DNA of 64,000 nucleotides from Zygnema cylindricum (GCA_037447655.1 JBBHKE010003061.1:1-64000); one strand, 5' to 3'; positions 34,193-45,846 are shown, counted from the stretch's first letter. Numbers and translations: made by a program. Notes: generated by a model from the sequence alone, not told the origin.

Positions 34193-34400
34193 TCTTGACA
34201 GGCATTGTTTTTAGTGTCAATGCTATTTTCGCCACTTCAATCAACTTTTTTCCCGTGCACACGCGTCCGATTTACGTTTGGGAACCACCACGTGAGGATC
34301 CCACCTTTCCACTGGAACCGTCAGATCAGTAATCAGTGAATCAAAGAAAAGACGATTTAAGTGGCAAAAAATAAATCCACCCTTATAAAGGTACGGTGTA
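34193..34400. mobile_element. Decayed MITE, relative of 29932-30151
   Basis: Shares TTAGTGTCAA, CGCCACTT, CCGTGCACACGCGTCCG, then GATTTAAGTGGC and an ACGGTGTA end. The left terminus is degenerate. Confidence 0.6.
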
Positions 34401-35780
34401 TCGCCTGCCAATTTCGTGCGACACCTGTACGAAATGTCCGCACGTAAAGAGCATCACGTCAACACAACAACACATCAAAAACCACAAACATTCAAATTCA
34501 AAATGTAACATTGAGCATTGCGCATTGCTTGGCTTTTTGTGGACGATCCTTTCTCATGCTAAGGTAATTTTATGTCTGATTATCTGTCTTGTCAATATCT
34601 GAAATTAGACGTCCAATTGATTCATGTTTCGCGTCATAAGTGGTTTTCACTTGCCAAAAACTTGTAGAAGTTTGCTGTTGAATTCTCAATCCCTAATTTT
34701 GAGCAAAATTAGGAAATCAAGTGGAAATCACGAGCCTTTCTTGGCTTTTTAACTAAACAAAAATGTAAGTATGGTTCAAAATATTCAAGTGTTGAGCCCC
34801 AACCCTAGGTTTTATGAATGGTTGTCCGTACGTTCATATGAGTAATATTGAGATGAGGATAATCATCATAAAGTCAATATTCTATACGAATTTGAATGAA
34901 AAGGACCCCATGTCAAGAAAATTTATTGAATATTCGTGACAAGTGTATGTGGTGAGTATTCAATTCAAGCTGCTTTCGAGGTTCATGAAAGACTCTAGAG
35001 TTTCTTCCTTGCTTGAGAATCTGTACCATTTTACATTTATGATTCTTAAAATTCATTAATATCTCATTGCTCTTCGTATATTTAATTAAAATGGCACAAT
35101 ATTCAAATTTGTACTTGTTTTTGTTTTTACACCAGTCAGTGACGATTGTTTTTTTTAGTTGAAACAGCCATCAATAAATTGTCTTTTTTACCATATTTTG
35201 CATATGCACGTTTTCTCCCTAATAAAATATTGACATTTTCACTTCACTAAGGTTCTGTATCTTAAAAAACTGGAGATGAAACTTGGTAGGAACTTTTTAA
35301 TATTGTAGATGTGTGAATGGCGAGAAAATCCTCGATTATCTCTCGCAATGTTACAAACCTGAAAGGAACCTTTTTTCAATCCCTTAAAATCCTTCAGCAA
35401 AAGCCATAATCCCCGTAGAATGGCCCCCGTTGTATCATTGCTTTATTCAGAAATAGGAGCCGGACTGTCTCATTGTTTTATTTAGTACAACAATCGACTG
35501 ACTCTAATTCTTATATATGTAAAACTATCCTAAAGGTGTTAGTAGACCACCAGACAGTCTGGATGGGTGTCAACAACAATTGTTGAAAAGCAATACATTG
35601 GGAATTTATAAATTTTGCAGAGCTTAGGCTGAAGCAGGCATTTCCTGGTATCTTTTGCCACAGATTTGACGATATAATTATCACACCTTCAAGGAAAAGT
35701 TAGACGACATATTAACCAGAAAAATCTTGTGATCCTATGGGAAGAATGACAACCTTCAGTATCTTTCCTAAAGGGTAACC
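34401..35780. other. AT-rich 5' flank of the secreted-protein gene
   Basis: About 1.4 kb with no ORF of note, presumably including promoter and 5' UTR of the gene starting at 35781. I could not assign a TATA box with confidence. Confidence 0.35.
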
Positions 35781-36453
35781 ATGGAAAACCAAATACCTTT
35801 GGTTACAACTTTTGCACAACTTAGGTTTTTACCTAAGTTGTTAACGCATTCCATTGTGACTCTCTTCACTATTCTGATTTTCTTCGGAACCATCCCTACC
35901 ACAAACTGCTACTCTTTTAAAACAATTTATTCGACGATCTTTGGCGATCCTTCTTTGAGTGTTACTGAAAATCAGAATGAGATTGAATTCAGTACAGATT
36001 TTCCTGACTTCAGACATCAAATCGAAGGCTCTGGTTTGGAGGGGGCCATCGTGGGAGAGAAAGCGTGTTTTAATATTATTTCGTTCACTGGGGAAGGGAA
36101 GATAATTGATGAAAACATGATGTATATTCTTTGGAGCGTCACGATTTCTGATGTAAATTCCCTTAATCGAACGAGGATTTCGTCAAGAGTGGACTATCGG
36201 AGTAAAACAGGGGATTACTATGTTTGCTATGTTGTTAACGAAGTGGGAATGTATCGATTATCAGTACAATTTGAAGGCACTTTACCATCTCAAGGCACAT
36301 ATGTTGGATCTCATCAGTCTTATACTGATAATCATACAATAGTTAAAGAAGCAACAGTGAATGCGAGGCGAGGAAACACTTCAACGGAGATTTTAGGAAA
36401 TTGCAGCCCTGAAATTTTGTCGACAGGCCATAATTATTTTGGATATTGGAAAG
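35781..36453 (+). CDS. First exon of a secreted filamin/Ig-like domain protein
   Basis: ATG in a good plant context (AACCATGG). Residues about 20-48 form a hydrophobic signal peptide or anchor (SIVTLFTILIFFGTIP). Residues about 75-185 resemble a filamin-type Ig repeat: GSGLEGAIVGEKACFNI, a variable middle, then DYYVCYVVNEVGMYRLSVQFEG. After it come NCSPEILSTGHNYFGYWK and a splice donor AAG|GTATGT at 36453/36454. Filamin repeats behind a signal peptide occur in plant GEX2-type proteins and before PC-esterase domains in NXPE-like proteins; the GYWK ending is compatible with the latter, but this is inference. Several N-glycosylation sites (NRT, NHT, NTS, NCS) fit an extracellular role. Downstream exons were not found; the presumed intron holds pyrimidine-rich DNA and a retrotransposon. 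Confidence 0.65.
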
Positions 36454-37068
36454 GTATGTTGTGTTGTTCCTCGTCTGTATCATATTCCCTCACTTTCCCT
36501 GTCCTTAATTTTCTGTCTTCCCTCTCCTTTCCCCTTATCCACTTTCTTCCCCTCTTTTCCTTCCTCTCCTTTCTCTCCTTTTTTCCCTCTTCCTTTACTC
36601 TCCCATCTTTGGTTTAGCACTGTCGTTGATCTCTCCAATTCTGTCTTTCCTTCTCCCAACTTTCCACTCTCATGTGTCTTGTTGTTACACCTTTCCCAAG
36701 GCCGTCCCTTTCTGCTTTTTGCTTCCCTCTTATATTTTCTCTCCCATCGTTCTCTCTTTCTCACCTTCTCATTCCCTTTTGCCCTCTCCATCTCCCACTC
36801 CCACTCTCCCTTTCTCCACACATTTTCCCCGTTCATATCCTTCTTCTCCTCTCAGTCTCTCTTTTCTAATATCCACCGTTTTCCTTTCGTCTCTCTCTAT
36901 CTGCTTCCAACTTTTCCCCATCCCGATCCTCGAATCCTTCTCTTTTCCTTCCCTTCATTCTATCCTTCTTTTTCTTGTCCTATAAGTTCTTTCTCTGTAG
37001 TCAATTCCCCCCTTTTTCGCTATCCCTCTTCCTCTTCCGCTCCTTGTCCGTCTCCCTCTCCCTCTCCC
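36454..37068. repeat. Polypyrimidine tract, about 0.55 kb
   Basis: From about 36480 to 37067 the plus strand is dominated by C and T (CCCTCTCCTTTCC-like runs). It sits right after the splice donor, so probably in an intron, and could form triplex-type structures. Long ORFs here are low-complexity artefacts. Confidence 0.8.
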
Positions 37069-37690
37069 TTACAATTAATTAATTTTAATAATGCAAAAAC
37101 AACAATTTGTGCTTAATAGGTTAGTGAAACCCTCCAACGGTTCAGATTTCCTCCAGCTTCTTGGCAAGCGCTAGATATTTTCGTACCTCAGAATGATTTT
37201 CTTTTAGGGTTTTTGACTGCAAATAACTGACATAGAACTAGGTAATTAAGTAAAGAAAATGTCACCTTTGACGGAAAAACGGGAAGTCACCCTGAGCGGT
37301 TAATTATTTTCTTAGCCCCAATCAGCGCCGCGTATCCACGTGGCTGCCTGGACGTCGACAAGCCACTATCTAGGACAGCGGTTGGCACCACGTGGTACAA
37401 ACCATAGAGGTCCCAGTCATACGGATTAGTACGATTTTATGCGTTTGGTACTTTGGTACCTCTATGGTACAAACCCACATTTAATGAACGAGTACTTAAG
37501 TTTGCTAAAAGGTACGCCCACGAAGCGTATCTGCACTATCATGAAGCGTACCATCATGTACCTTTATGGTACATATGCCGTACATCTAGTCGCCCGCGTA
37601 CGTGCACTCTAAGTCAACGCGAACGCATGGATTGCGCTGACTGTATGTGGTAAGCCTGCGTACGCACGTCAACAACGAGCAGCTTAAGGG
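37069..37690. repeat. Unknown 0.63-kb repeat, copy 2
   Basis: Direct-repeat partner of 31248-31880 with few differences (for example a missing block near 37540). It ends at the insertion site of Copia B. Confidence 0.85.
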
Positions 37691-37694
37691 TATT

Positions 37695-38339
37695 TGTTGA
37701 AGGTCATGGGCATTAAGACTTGGCTGTGATCCACTCCCACTAGGAGTCACACTTGCACCAGCAGGAGCAGGTGGAGCACTAGGGCTAATAGGAGCACTTG
37801 CAATAGGGGTTGAGCCATTATCAGACATGTTAGCGGAAGCAATCCCAAAGAGAAATGCCTTGTAGACTAGATCTATAGTGTAAGATATGTAACTACAAAT
37901 GAAAATGGTCTTTCAACCATACAAACATGTATTAAAAGCAAATCAAGGACAATAGAGCACAAAACACCTTAAATTGCACTCACTGCTCTCATTTCCTTAA
38001 CTTTTGTGTAGAATGTACATTTTGTATCAAACTGATCATTCTTTATTGAATTAAATTCTCTTAAGATTCTCAATATATCTAAAACGTATGTACATGGTTA
38101 CAGTGCTACAACAAAAATCTAAGTGTTGGATGTCCACTAACATAGTATCCTAAAATCGATTTTATCATGTCCACATTCATTGGCGGCCCTACACACTAAT
38201 TTACCTAAAGATAACTATTCGTGTAGATACTACAAAAAATCTAAACTAAATTTGGTGAATATTGAACAATTAATATTCCAAAATTATTCTAAGTCCTAGA
38301 ATCAAATTTCTAAGACTCACTACAGCTTACTTTTAAATA
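37695..38339 (-). repeat. 3' LTR of B
   Basis: On the minus strand runs from TATTTAAAAGTAAGC to CCTTCAACA. Its U5 part still encodes the gag leader (MSDNGSTPIASAPIS... at 37828 downward), because the gag start codon lies inside the LTR. Confidence 0.92.
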
Positions 38340-38352
38340 CTCACCTTGAGCT

Positions 38353-41300
38353 TTAGAAGACACACTCACTTAGACCACATGCTTTTCTGCAGTATTCCAA
38401 TTTAGGAGCGGGAAGGGCTTTTGTAAACTTGTCTGCAACCATTTTCTCATAAAGCAAATAACAAAGTTTGACTACTTTTGCAAAAACTTTCTCTCGTACC
38501 AAATAGAGCCGAATGTCCATATGTTTACTTTTGAAATAGTGACTTCGGTTTGTAGCCACAAAAATGGCTGCTTGATTGTCGCACCACTTTTATTTGTGTC
38601 ACATGTTGTATAAAACCCAATTCTTGAAGAAATGCCTTAATCCATAGCAGCTCTTTCAAGGCTGCACTTGCTGCCATGTATTCGGCTTCAATAGTAGATT
38701 GAGCAGTGACCTTTTGAAGTTTACTACTCCAACTACAAGTTCCACTTCCAATCTGAATGACATACCTAGTTGTAGACTTCCTACTAGGCACATCACTATA
38801 GCTAGCATCACTCCAAGTATTAATGCCAACCTTGTCCCTTCCCAAAGTAAGCGAAAAGATTTCTAGTCCCAACAAGATACATTAAAACCCTTTTTTCTGC
38901 TTCCTAGTCTCTCTTTCGTGGATTTTGCAGACTTGTGCTCAACTTACCAATAGTTGCAGCTATATCGGGCCTAATACAATTCATGAAGTAAATCAGACCT
39001 CGTACTACTTGTCTATAGGATACTTAGGACATAAATTTTTGCTCTTCAGCACTAAGTTCCTCATCTATTATGACTCCAAACTCATGCTCCATTCCTTCAA
39101 GTTTTTGCTTATATTCCATAGAGTTGCACAACCCTTGGCATCAGCCAAGCCAAATTTTTCCAACATGTTTCCTATCCCTTCTTTTTGAGTTAGCCTAATT
39201 ATTTTCTTTTCTCTATCTCTTTTAATTTGTGTTCCAATGATATATTTTGCCTCCCCCAAATCCTTCATTTCAAAATGTGAATTAACAACATGTTTTACTC
39301 TAGCAATTCCTTCTTTGTTCCTACTTATTAGCAGGAAATCATCAACATACACAGTAATGAATATCACCTCATCAGGATTATCACCACACATCACATATAC
39401 TGAATGATATGAGCTAATTCTAGTAAATCCTAATCTTGTCAATAACTCATCTAACTTTCGGTTCCATTGCCTATGGGCCTGTTTTACGCTATACAAAGAT
39501 TTTAAAAGTCTGCACACAAGATTTTCTTTTCCTGCTTCCTCATAACCCTCAGGCTGCTTCATGTAAATAACCTCATCTAAATCACCATGCAAAAGGCAGT
39601 TTTGACATCCATTTGGTGGATGTCAAAATCCTCTATAGCAGCTAATGTAAGTAAGATGCGGACAGATGGAAACCTTACAACTGGTGAAAATGTTTCTTCA
39701 TAATCTATCCCCTCCTTTTGATTATATCCCTTAGCAACCAAGCGAGCCTTATACCTGTCTATGGTATTATCTGGGTTCAATTTTAACTTAAACACCCATT
39801 TACTTCCAATAGCCTTTCTTCCTGGAGGAAGTTCCACCAGATCCCAAGTTTGGGCCTCCATGATGGACTTCATTTCCTCATTGACGGCTTCCACCCAATG
39901 TTCCCTTTCATTACTCGAAAAAGCTTCTTTCAATGTTAAAGGCTCTTCTATGTGTGCAGAATGAGCAAAGGCTGCATTTTCTCCCCTGAGTCGTGCACTT
40001 CGCCTCACTCCACCTGGAAATTCTGTCGCTGGTATAGATGGTTGGGTCCTCCTCCTTGATACATGTGATTCTTCTTGTGATTCAGTTTCAGCTTGAGGTA
40101 GAGGAGATTCTACAACTCTTTCGGGCATAACACTTCCTGTTTCTGGTGGAGAAGATGATTCCAAGTCATTTTGACTTAAACTAGATGCATTTTCTACATT
40201 TTTCTTGAAAAATAAAGGATTTTCCTCTAAAAAGATATAATCAACACTTTTATCTTTCTTTTCATTGCTACATTGACTAAATACATCTACTCCTCTTCCC
40301 TCATCCTTCACTATGATGTTTCTGGCTACCACAACTCTATTTCTCTTAATGTCATATACTTTATAACCCTTGGCATGATCATCATACCCTAAAAATATAC
40401 CTGGTATGCCTTTTGGCTCTAATTTCCATTTTTGTGGATCATTATCTAGCATAAATATCTTACTTCCAAAAACTTTGAAGTAACTTACATCTGGTTTTTG
40501 TCCTGTCCACATTTCGTGAGGAGTTTTATCTTTTACTTCCCTTTTTTCTAGCCTGTTTCTCACATAAGCTACATAATTCATAGCCTCTGCCCAAAATTTG
40601 TAATCTATGTCCATATCTGCCATCATTTTCATAGCACATTCTGATATGGTCGTATTCATCCTCTCTGAAACACCGTTTTGTTCCGGAGAATAAGGAATGG
40701 TTAGCTGATGTGAGATTCCATGCAAATTTAGGAATTCTGCAAATTCAATAGAAATGTAACTCTCCTCCATTATCAGATCTGAATCCTCCTATCTTTCTCT
40801 CATGCAAATTTTTAACCTAAGCTTTATACTCTTTAAATTTTGAAAAAAACTTCATCTTTACTATTCAAAAAATAAACTGTAGTAAATCTACTATAATCAT
40901 CAGTAAAGGTAAGCATAAACTTAGAACCTCCTACAAATGGATACGTAGATGGCCCCCATACATCTGAATATATTAGTTTTAGCACCCTACTACTTATATG
41001 ATCAGTTTGCGAAGGGAAAGGCAACTTATGAATTTTTCCCATTGCAGAATCATCACATACATTTGATGTTGGTTTTTGACTAATTTTTACACCTTCCACC
41101 ATTTTTTGATTTCCCATCTTTTATAATCTATCGTAATTCACATGTCCTAAACGTTTATGCCATAAATCACAATCACTGATTACACTTGAGTACATAACAT
41201 CATTATCATTATCATTTGCAAGAATCAACAGATACAAATTGTTTTCTCCAGCAAATCCCTTTGCAGCTATTTTCCCATTCTTACTCACTCTTTTCTTTCC

Positions 41301-42559
41301 ATTCTCAGATATAGTTTTAAAACCTTTCTTTTCTACCACTCATGTAGAGAAAATATTTCATTTAAAAGCTGGGACATGCAACACATCTTCCAAGACCATT
41401 TTCACAGGTTTTCCCTCTACATTCAACATTAGCGACACCCTCCCCTTTGCTTTCGACTTAACAAACGTATCATCACTAAAATAAATTTTGATGGGTGAAA
41501 TAGATTGAATACTCTCAAATAGATGGCGATTGGGGCACATGTGGACAAATGCGCCGGAGTCCATAATCCATTCTTCTTTCTCCACGCCTTCCGTTGCTTC
41601 TGCCGTCGCAAAGTATTTCTTTTCACTCTTGTCGGGAAAGCTGCTCACGTCCTCCTACTTAAGTTCGTTGAAGAGAGCATTTGGGCGACCACCTGATTGA
41701 GAAGGAACCCGGCTTTCGTCCCATCCAGAGAGAAAATTTTATGTGGCTTTCGCTCTCTTGTATGTATTACACATTTGAACACATGCCCTTTTTCATCACA
41801 GTAATAGCATGTCAAAGGTGACCTTCTAGGACCACTACCTCTACCACTGCCAGTGCCAATTTTAGAATCCGAAAACTGCTTAGCTAGTGCCTAAACAGAC
41901 TTACTACTTCCTCTTTGTGACATTTGGTTAGCTTCTTCACTCAAAATAAGTTGAACTGCTAATGCTATGTTCCATTGACGTTGTGGAATAGCCTTAAGCC
42001 TATCCATGGCTCCCTTATATTCATCAGGCAAAGTTCTCATCAACAACATAGCCTGCTGAGGTGGTGAAAATACCCCACCTGTACTAGTACTCTGAAGAAA
42101 CAACCTTTTCATAGCATGATAATGATCTGACATACCACCTCCAATATACTTAAATTCAAAAATCTGAGTGGCTATGTTAGTCTGGACGGTAACATCTAGC
42201 TGAACATACATAGCACGTACACTAAACCAAACTTCACAGGCTTTTTTCATCTCAAGATACGACATTACCAAAACTTTGGTCATAGATTGCTTCAAGACGT
42301 TGAGGCAATGGAGATTCTTCTTTCTCTAATACGGCGTAGTCACATCCGCTGTTCCTTCCACAATGGGTGACAAGTCCCTCTCCTTGAAATATGAGCTTAA
42401 CATATCTTCCCAATATAAGTAGTCAGTTCCATCAAAAATAGGCAATTTGGGCGGTGGGCCCATAACCTGTTGAAGGTCATGGGCATTCTGACTTGGCTGT
42501 GATCCACTCCCACTAGGAGTCACGCTTGCACCAGCGGGAACAGAGCCATTAGTAGACAT
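38353..42559 (-). pseudogene. Gag-pol of B, inactivated
   Basis: Gag starts at 42559 within the 5' LTR and reads DLQQVMGPPPKLPIFDG across the primer-binding site; a stop at 42326 interrupts it. Gag continues 42295-41891; a CCHC-like knuckle CYYCDEKGHVFKC (about 41798-41836) has three instead of four residues before the last Cys. Protease WIMDSGAFVHMC (about 41570) lies in another frame. Then come pre-integrase LWHKRLGHVNYD, integrase (SDVWGP; a frameshift just after SDNGGE at about 40770; PEQNGVSER), reverse transcriptase (HQMDVKTAF, frameshift near 39590, YVDD at about 39330), and RNase H (STIEAEYMA about 38680, frameshift near 38560). Confidence 0.92.
42453..42467 (-). other. Primer-binding site of B
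   Basis: GGTTATGGGCCCACC, identical to that of A and D although the LTRs are unrelated. Half-tRNA initiator-Met type, again inside the gag reading frame. Confidence 0.88.
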
Positions 42560-43104
42560 GACAGCAGAAGCAAACCCAAAGAGAAATACCTAGTAGACTA
42601 AATCTATAGTGTAAGATATGTAACTCCAAATGAAAGAGGTCTTTCAACCATACAAACATGTACTACAAGCAAATCAAAGACAATAGAGCACAAAAGAGCA
42701 CAAAACACCTTAAACTGCACTCAGTGCTCTCATTTCCTTAACTCTTCTGTAGAATGTACATTATGTATCAAACTGATCATTCCTAATTGAATTTAATACT
42801 CTAAAGATCCTCAAAATATCTAAAACGTATGTACAAGGTTCACCAGACAGCCTACTTACAAAAATCTAAGTGTTTGGACCAGAATTGTCCACTAACAATA
42901 TCTATACCCTAAAAATCCGAGTGATTCTTATCACGTCTTTATTCATTGGCGGCCGTACACACTAATTTACTTAAGATAACTATTCGTGTAGATACTACAA
43001 AAAATCCACACTAAATTTGGTCAATATTGAACAGTTGGTATTCCAAAAATATTCTAAGTCCTAGACTCAAATTTCTAAGGCTTACTAAAGCTTACTTTTC
43101 AATA
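42468..43104 (-). repeat. 5' LTR of B
   Basis: Begins TATTGAAAAGTAAGC on the minus strand and ends CCTTCAACA at the primer-binding site. I saw no tRNA-like module in this family. Confidence 0.92.
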
Positions 43105-43117
43105 GTATTAATACCCA

Positions 43118-43437
43118 AAGCTTGATTAGCGGTAAACGCGGCGAAATCTTGAATATCGGCCCAAAGTGTTTTGAGGCCTTCTTCCCGTGGATTTGTAATG
43201 CTAGAGAGGATTATCTGAACGAATCACGCCTTCCACAACTATTTGATATTAAAAGACAAGCTATTGCAGGCCCATTTGCTAAATTAGAAACTAACATCCC
43301 ACAATGGATGTACGAAAGAGACGACAAACTAATATGGAAGGGAATTGGGTACGACAATATTTTTGAGCATGAGCAATGGGAGACAATGAAAATGACAATT
43401 TCAAAGAGACTCTCGAGAAGAAAACAATCTTGGTGAT
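43118..43437 (+). CDS. Unknown ORF, about 100 codons
   Basis: Open frame with non-repetitive composition: GEILNIGPKCFEAFFPWICN, QLFDIKRQAIAGPF, NIPQWMYERDDKLIWKGIGYD, ending KRLSRRKQSW. A neighbouring frame continues in similar style (LKIQMKKVIEEVEKECRGIR to about 43500), suggesting one frameshift in a formerly longer protein. I do not recognise the family. It lies just outside copia B on the same strand as the filamin-like exon and could be a decayed downstream exon or a retro-copy. Confidence 0.3.
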
Positions 43438-44082
43438 TTAAAGATTCAAATGAAAAAGGTAATTGAGGAAGTAGAAAAAGAGTGCCGAGGAATACGTTGA
43501 GCTCTATTAAGGTTAGGTAGTATCTTTTCATATGTATTTAATAGAGTAAAACAATGGTAGCGTTCTATTTTCTCATAGATTTTTTTACTTTTTTGTACAG
43601 CCGGGGAACCATAATTTGAGCATGCAAAATTTTATTTTCACTTTGATGGAAAGTGAATTCTTGTTGGTTTTTTTTTCTGTTCGGTCATCCACACAATGTT
43701 AAGTTATGATATGGAATTTTTACAATTAGATTTGTTATTTCGTTTTCTCTTGCATCTTGTCTTAGTCTTTGCCTCTCCCTCTCCCTCTCCCTCCCCCTCC
43801 CCCTCCTACACACACACATACAGAGACTTATATTTTGTATTTATCATATTTTTATTAAATATGCAAATATCCCACTCCCACTTTAAAACCCCACACCTGT
43901 TTGTCGAAAAATAAATGAAACGTTTCGAATCCTACCATTTCTCCCTACCATAAACACATCTCAAATCCCCTAAATTTTCTTAAAAACTGTAAAAATCCCT
44001 AAAAACCAATTAATTTTCTTGTGAAATGCGTGAAATCTTCTCTTTCCACACTCTATTTCTCGATATACCCACATTAGGAGTC
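43438..44082. other. Intergenic, CT microsatellite
   Basis: 43768-43807 is a CCCTCT-type tract, then (CA)n. This is the 3' flank of the fucosyltransferase-like gene. No other feature. Confidence 0.4.
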
Positions 44083-44622
44083 TTATTTGCTACTGTCCCA
44101 AATAATGGTACAAACATTTTTCGGATGTGGTTTAAAAGTTGATATTGTCACATTACCATATTCGGCGGCCGCTTTAGCAAAAGTACTAATTTTCCGACTG
44201 TAGGAAAGCATATAACGAGCTCTAGTTAGTAACAAAAATTCGGACATTGTGGCCATAGGAGAACCTCCTCCCGCTGTTCTCGATGTATGGATAACCGATC
44301 CGGAGGAGTAATAGACGACTCCGAAATCTTTCAACTTTTCTACAAAAATCGGGCGTAAATTTTTGTGGTCGGTGGCGAGAAAGATATTTATTCTCGGTCG
44401 AGGATCGTCTTTGGTCGCGAGCTTTTCTTGCAATAGTGGATGGTAGATTTCGAAGCAATCCCGAAAAAAGGAGTCAATGTACAATTGTCGAGTCGTTTCC
44501 TCCTTCAAATTTATTTGTTGGAGTTCAGAAGTACAAGTATTTTTTTCCTCGCAGTCTTTAGATAATTGAATTCCTTCAACAGAACCGAAAGCAGAAAACA
44601 GAAAACATCGACAAAACGTCAA
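44083..44622 (-). CDS. Fucosyltransferase-like gene, last exon
   Basis: Encodes the C-terminal part of a glycosyltransferase resembling plant fucosyltransferases (GT37 and related folds): INIFLATDHKNLRPIFVEKL, then VVYYSSGSVIHTSRTAGGG, MATMSEFLLLTRARYMLSYSRK, STFAKAAAEYG, the usual order of sugar-nucleotide-binding elements. The protein ends TIIWDSSK. A likely splice acceptor is GTTCTGTTGAAG just before EFNYL-type sequence near 44575, so the annotated start at 44622 may be intronic. Expected role: transfer of fucose from GDP-fucose to a cell-wall glycan in the Golgi. The middle part with the basic GDP-binding motif is not found between the two exons, so the gene may be incomplete or have decayed. 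Confidence 0.6.
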   Translation of the reverse strand: MTFCRCFLFSAFGSVEGIQLSKDCEEKNTCTSELQQINLKEETTRQLYIDSFFRDCFEIYHPLLQEKLATKDDPRPRINIFLATDHKNLRPIFVEKLKDFGVVYYSSGSVIHTSRTAGGGSPMATMSEFLLLTRARYMLSYSRKISTFAKAAAEYGNVTISTFKPHPKNVCTIIWDSSK

Positions 44623-45427
44623 AACCTTTTCCTTCGACAGGAATGAAAACAGAAAACTTCGATTTTTTTTTTTTTAAATCTACAGAACATAAAAAATTCG
44701 ACCTCCTGTTAGAACAGTAGATGAAAATGAACGGCAACTGAGATGTCATATTTTTTAATACTTTTATTACTATTAAGAAATCAGGATTATTTTTTTATTA
44801 TTATCAGAAATGTAACTTTTTAAGGACTCCACACTGTAAAATGTTAACCTTGACACAGTATAATACTTTTGATTACAGAATTTCCTTTTTAAATGTTGTA
44901 ACTAGCGGGAAAAAAATGATTTTTACAAAATAATGCTCTTAACATTTTGTCTTATTGAATTGATACTCTAAAGCAAAGAAACACTGAAATTTTACGACTT
45001 AAATTTAGGTGTACACTAAAGAACAACGAAATCATCACTGCTAAAAATTTAAAATTGAACAAAAAGAAATGTAGAAAAGTGACAATTTTTCTGTTATATC
45101 CCACCGTGTATAGTTTTCCTACTTCACTTTCTTAGATACTTGAAAATATTGATCGAACCGAAAATTCCGACTCTTAAAAATTATAAACTGAACTGTTGCA
45201 TATTATACATTTTCATCTCTTCGATATTATACTATTCTAACTCAGTTAGTATAGCCTCAGTTTTCCTTCACTTTGGGCAAAATAAAAGCAGCGTAAGTTA
45301 CAAAGCCTCAAAGCTATAGAGAAATAAGCAAATATCATCCAAACTGGATAATACAAATTTCCAACAAGTTTGTGAAAACTTTTAGAAACTTTTTAGAACA
45401 CCATTTTAAGAAAAAAATCGAAGAAAA

Positions 45428-45590
45428 AACTTGACGAAAAATATTTAAGAAAAACACTTAAGAAAAACACTTACGAAAAACACTTAAGAAAAGCACTTGG
45501 GAAAAACACATAAGGAAAACACATTTCAGAAAAACACTTATGAAAAACACTTACGGAAAACACTAAAAGAAAAACACTCAAGAAATACAG
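45428..45590. repeat. Tandem GAAAAACACTTAA repeat, about 17-bp unit
   Basis: About ten diverged copies inside the putative intron between the two fucosyltransferase-like exons. Confidence 0.8.
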
Positions 45591-45609
45591 TTAAGTTTCC
45601 TGAAATTAC

Positions 45610-45846
45610 CTTTCTATGAGGTCCGGAAGAAACCACCACCAATCTCCTCCCGGAAAACAAACTATAAGCGTAAGAGCTTTTAAATCCTCGAAGAGTGTTA
45701 CCGAGTCCCATTCTCGGATAAACAAGAATTACACTCGTTCCCGGGAGAGTTAAATCCTCATAAGAAGTAATTGGCGGTTCTAAGTCCCATCTCTTTCTAT
45801 TCCTTCCTTCCATTGGGAGAGAAGCTTCTCGACAAGCCTCCACATC
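45610..45846 (-). CDS. Fucosyltransferase-like gene, upstream exon
   Basis: Bounded by TTCTTAGTAG before and AAAG|GTAATT after on the minus strand. It encodes DVEACREASLPMEGRN, SYEDLTLPGTSVILVYP, then RMGLGNTLRGFKSSYAYSLF and SGRRLVV. The G-L-G-N-T-L-R-G-F block corresponds to the N-terminal G-L-G-N signature of plant and NodZ-like fucosyltransferases. It pairs with the last exon at 44083. The N-terminal anchor exon was not identified; hydrophobic frames at 45780-46061 are more likely intron. Confidence 0.55.

Larger units (their letters stand above)
37695..43104 (-). mobile_element. Full-length Copia retrotransposon B
   Basis: About 5.4 kb, minus strand. LTRs 42468-43104 (5') and 37695-38339 (3'), perfect target duplication GTATT at 37690-37694 and 43105-43109, primer-binding site next to the 5' LTR, and Copia domain order gag, protease, integrase, reverse transcriptase, RNase H. 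Several frameshifts and stops make it inactive. It is a different family from A and D, with LTR termini reading TATTG...CAACA rather than TG...CA. Confidence 0.95.

Noticed and set aside
36439-37116. 225-codon Ser/Phe/Pro-rich ORF
   Set aside because: Encoded by a polypyrimidine tract; it overlaps the splice donor of the filamin-like gene and runs into a repeat.
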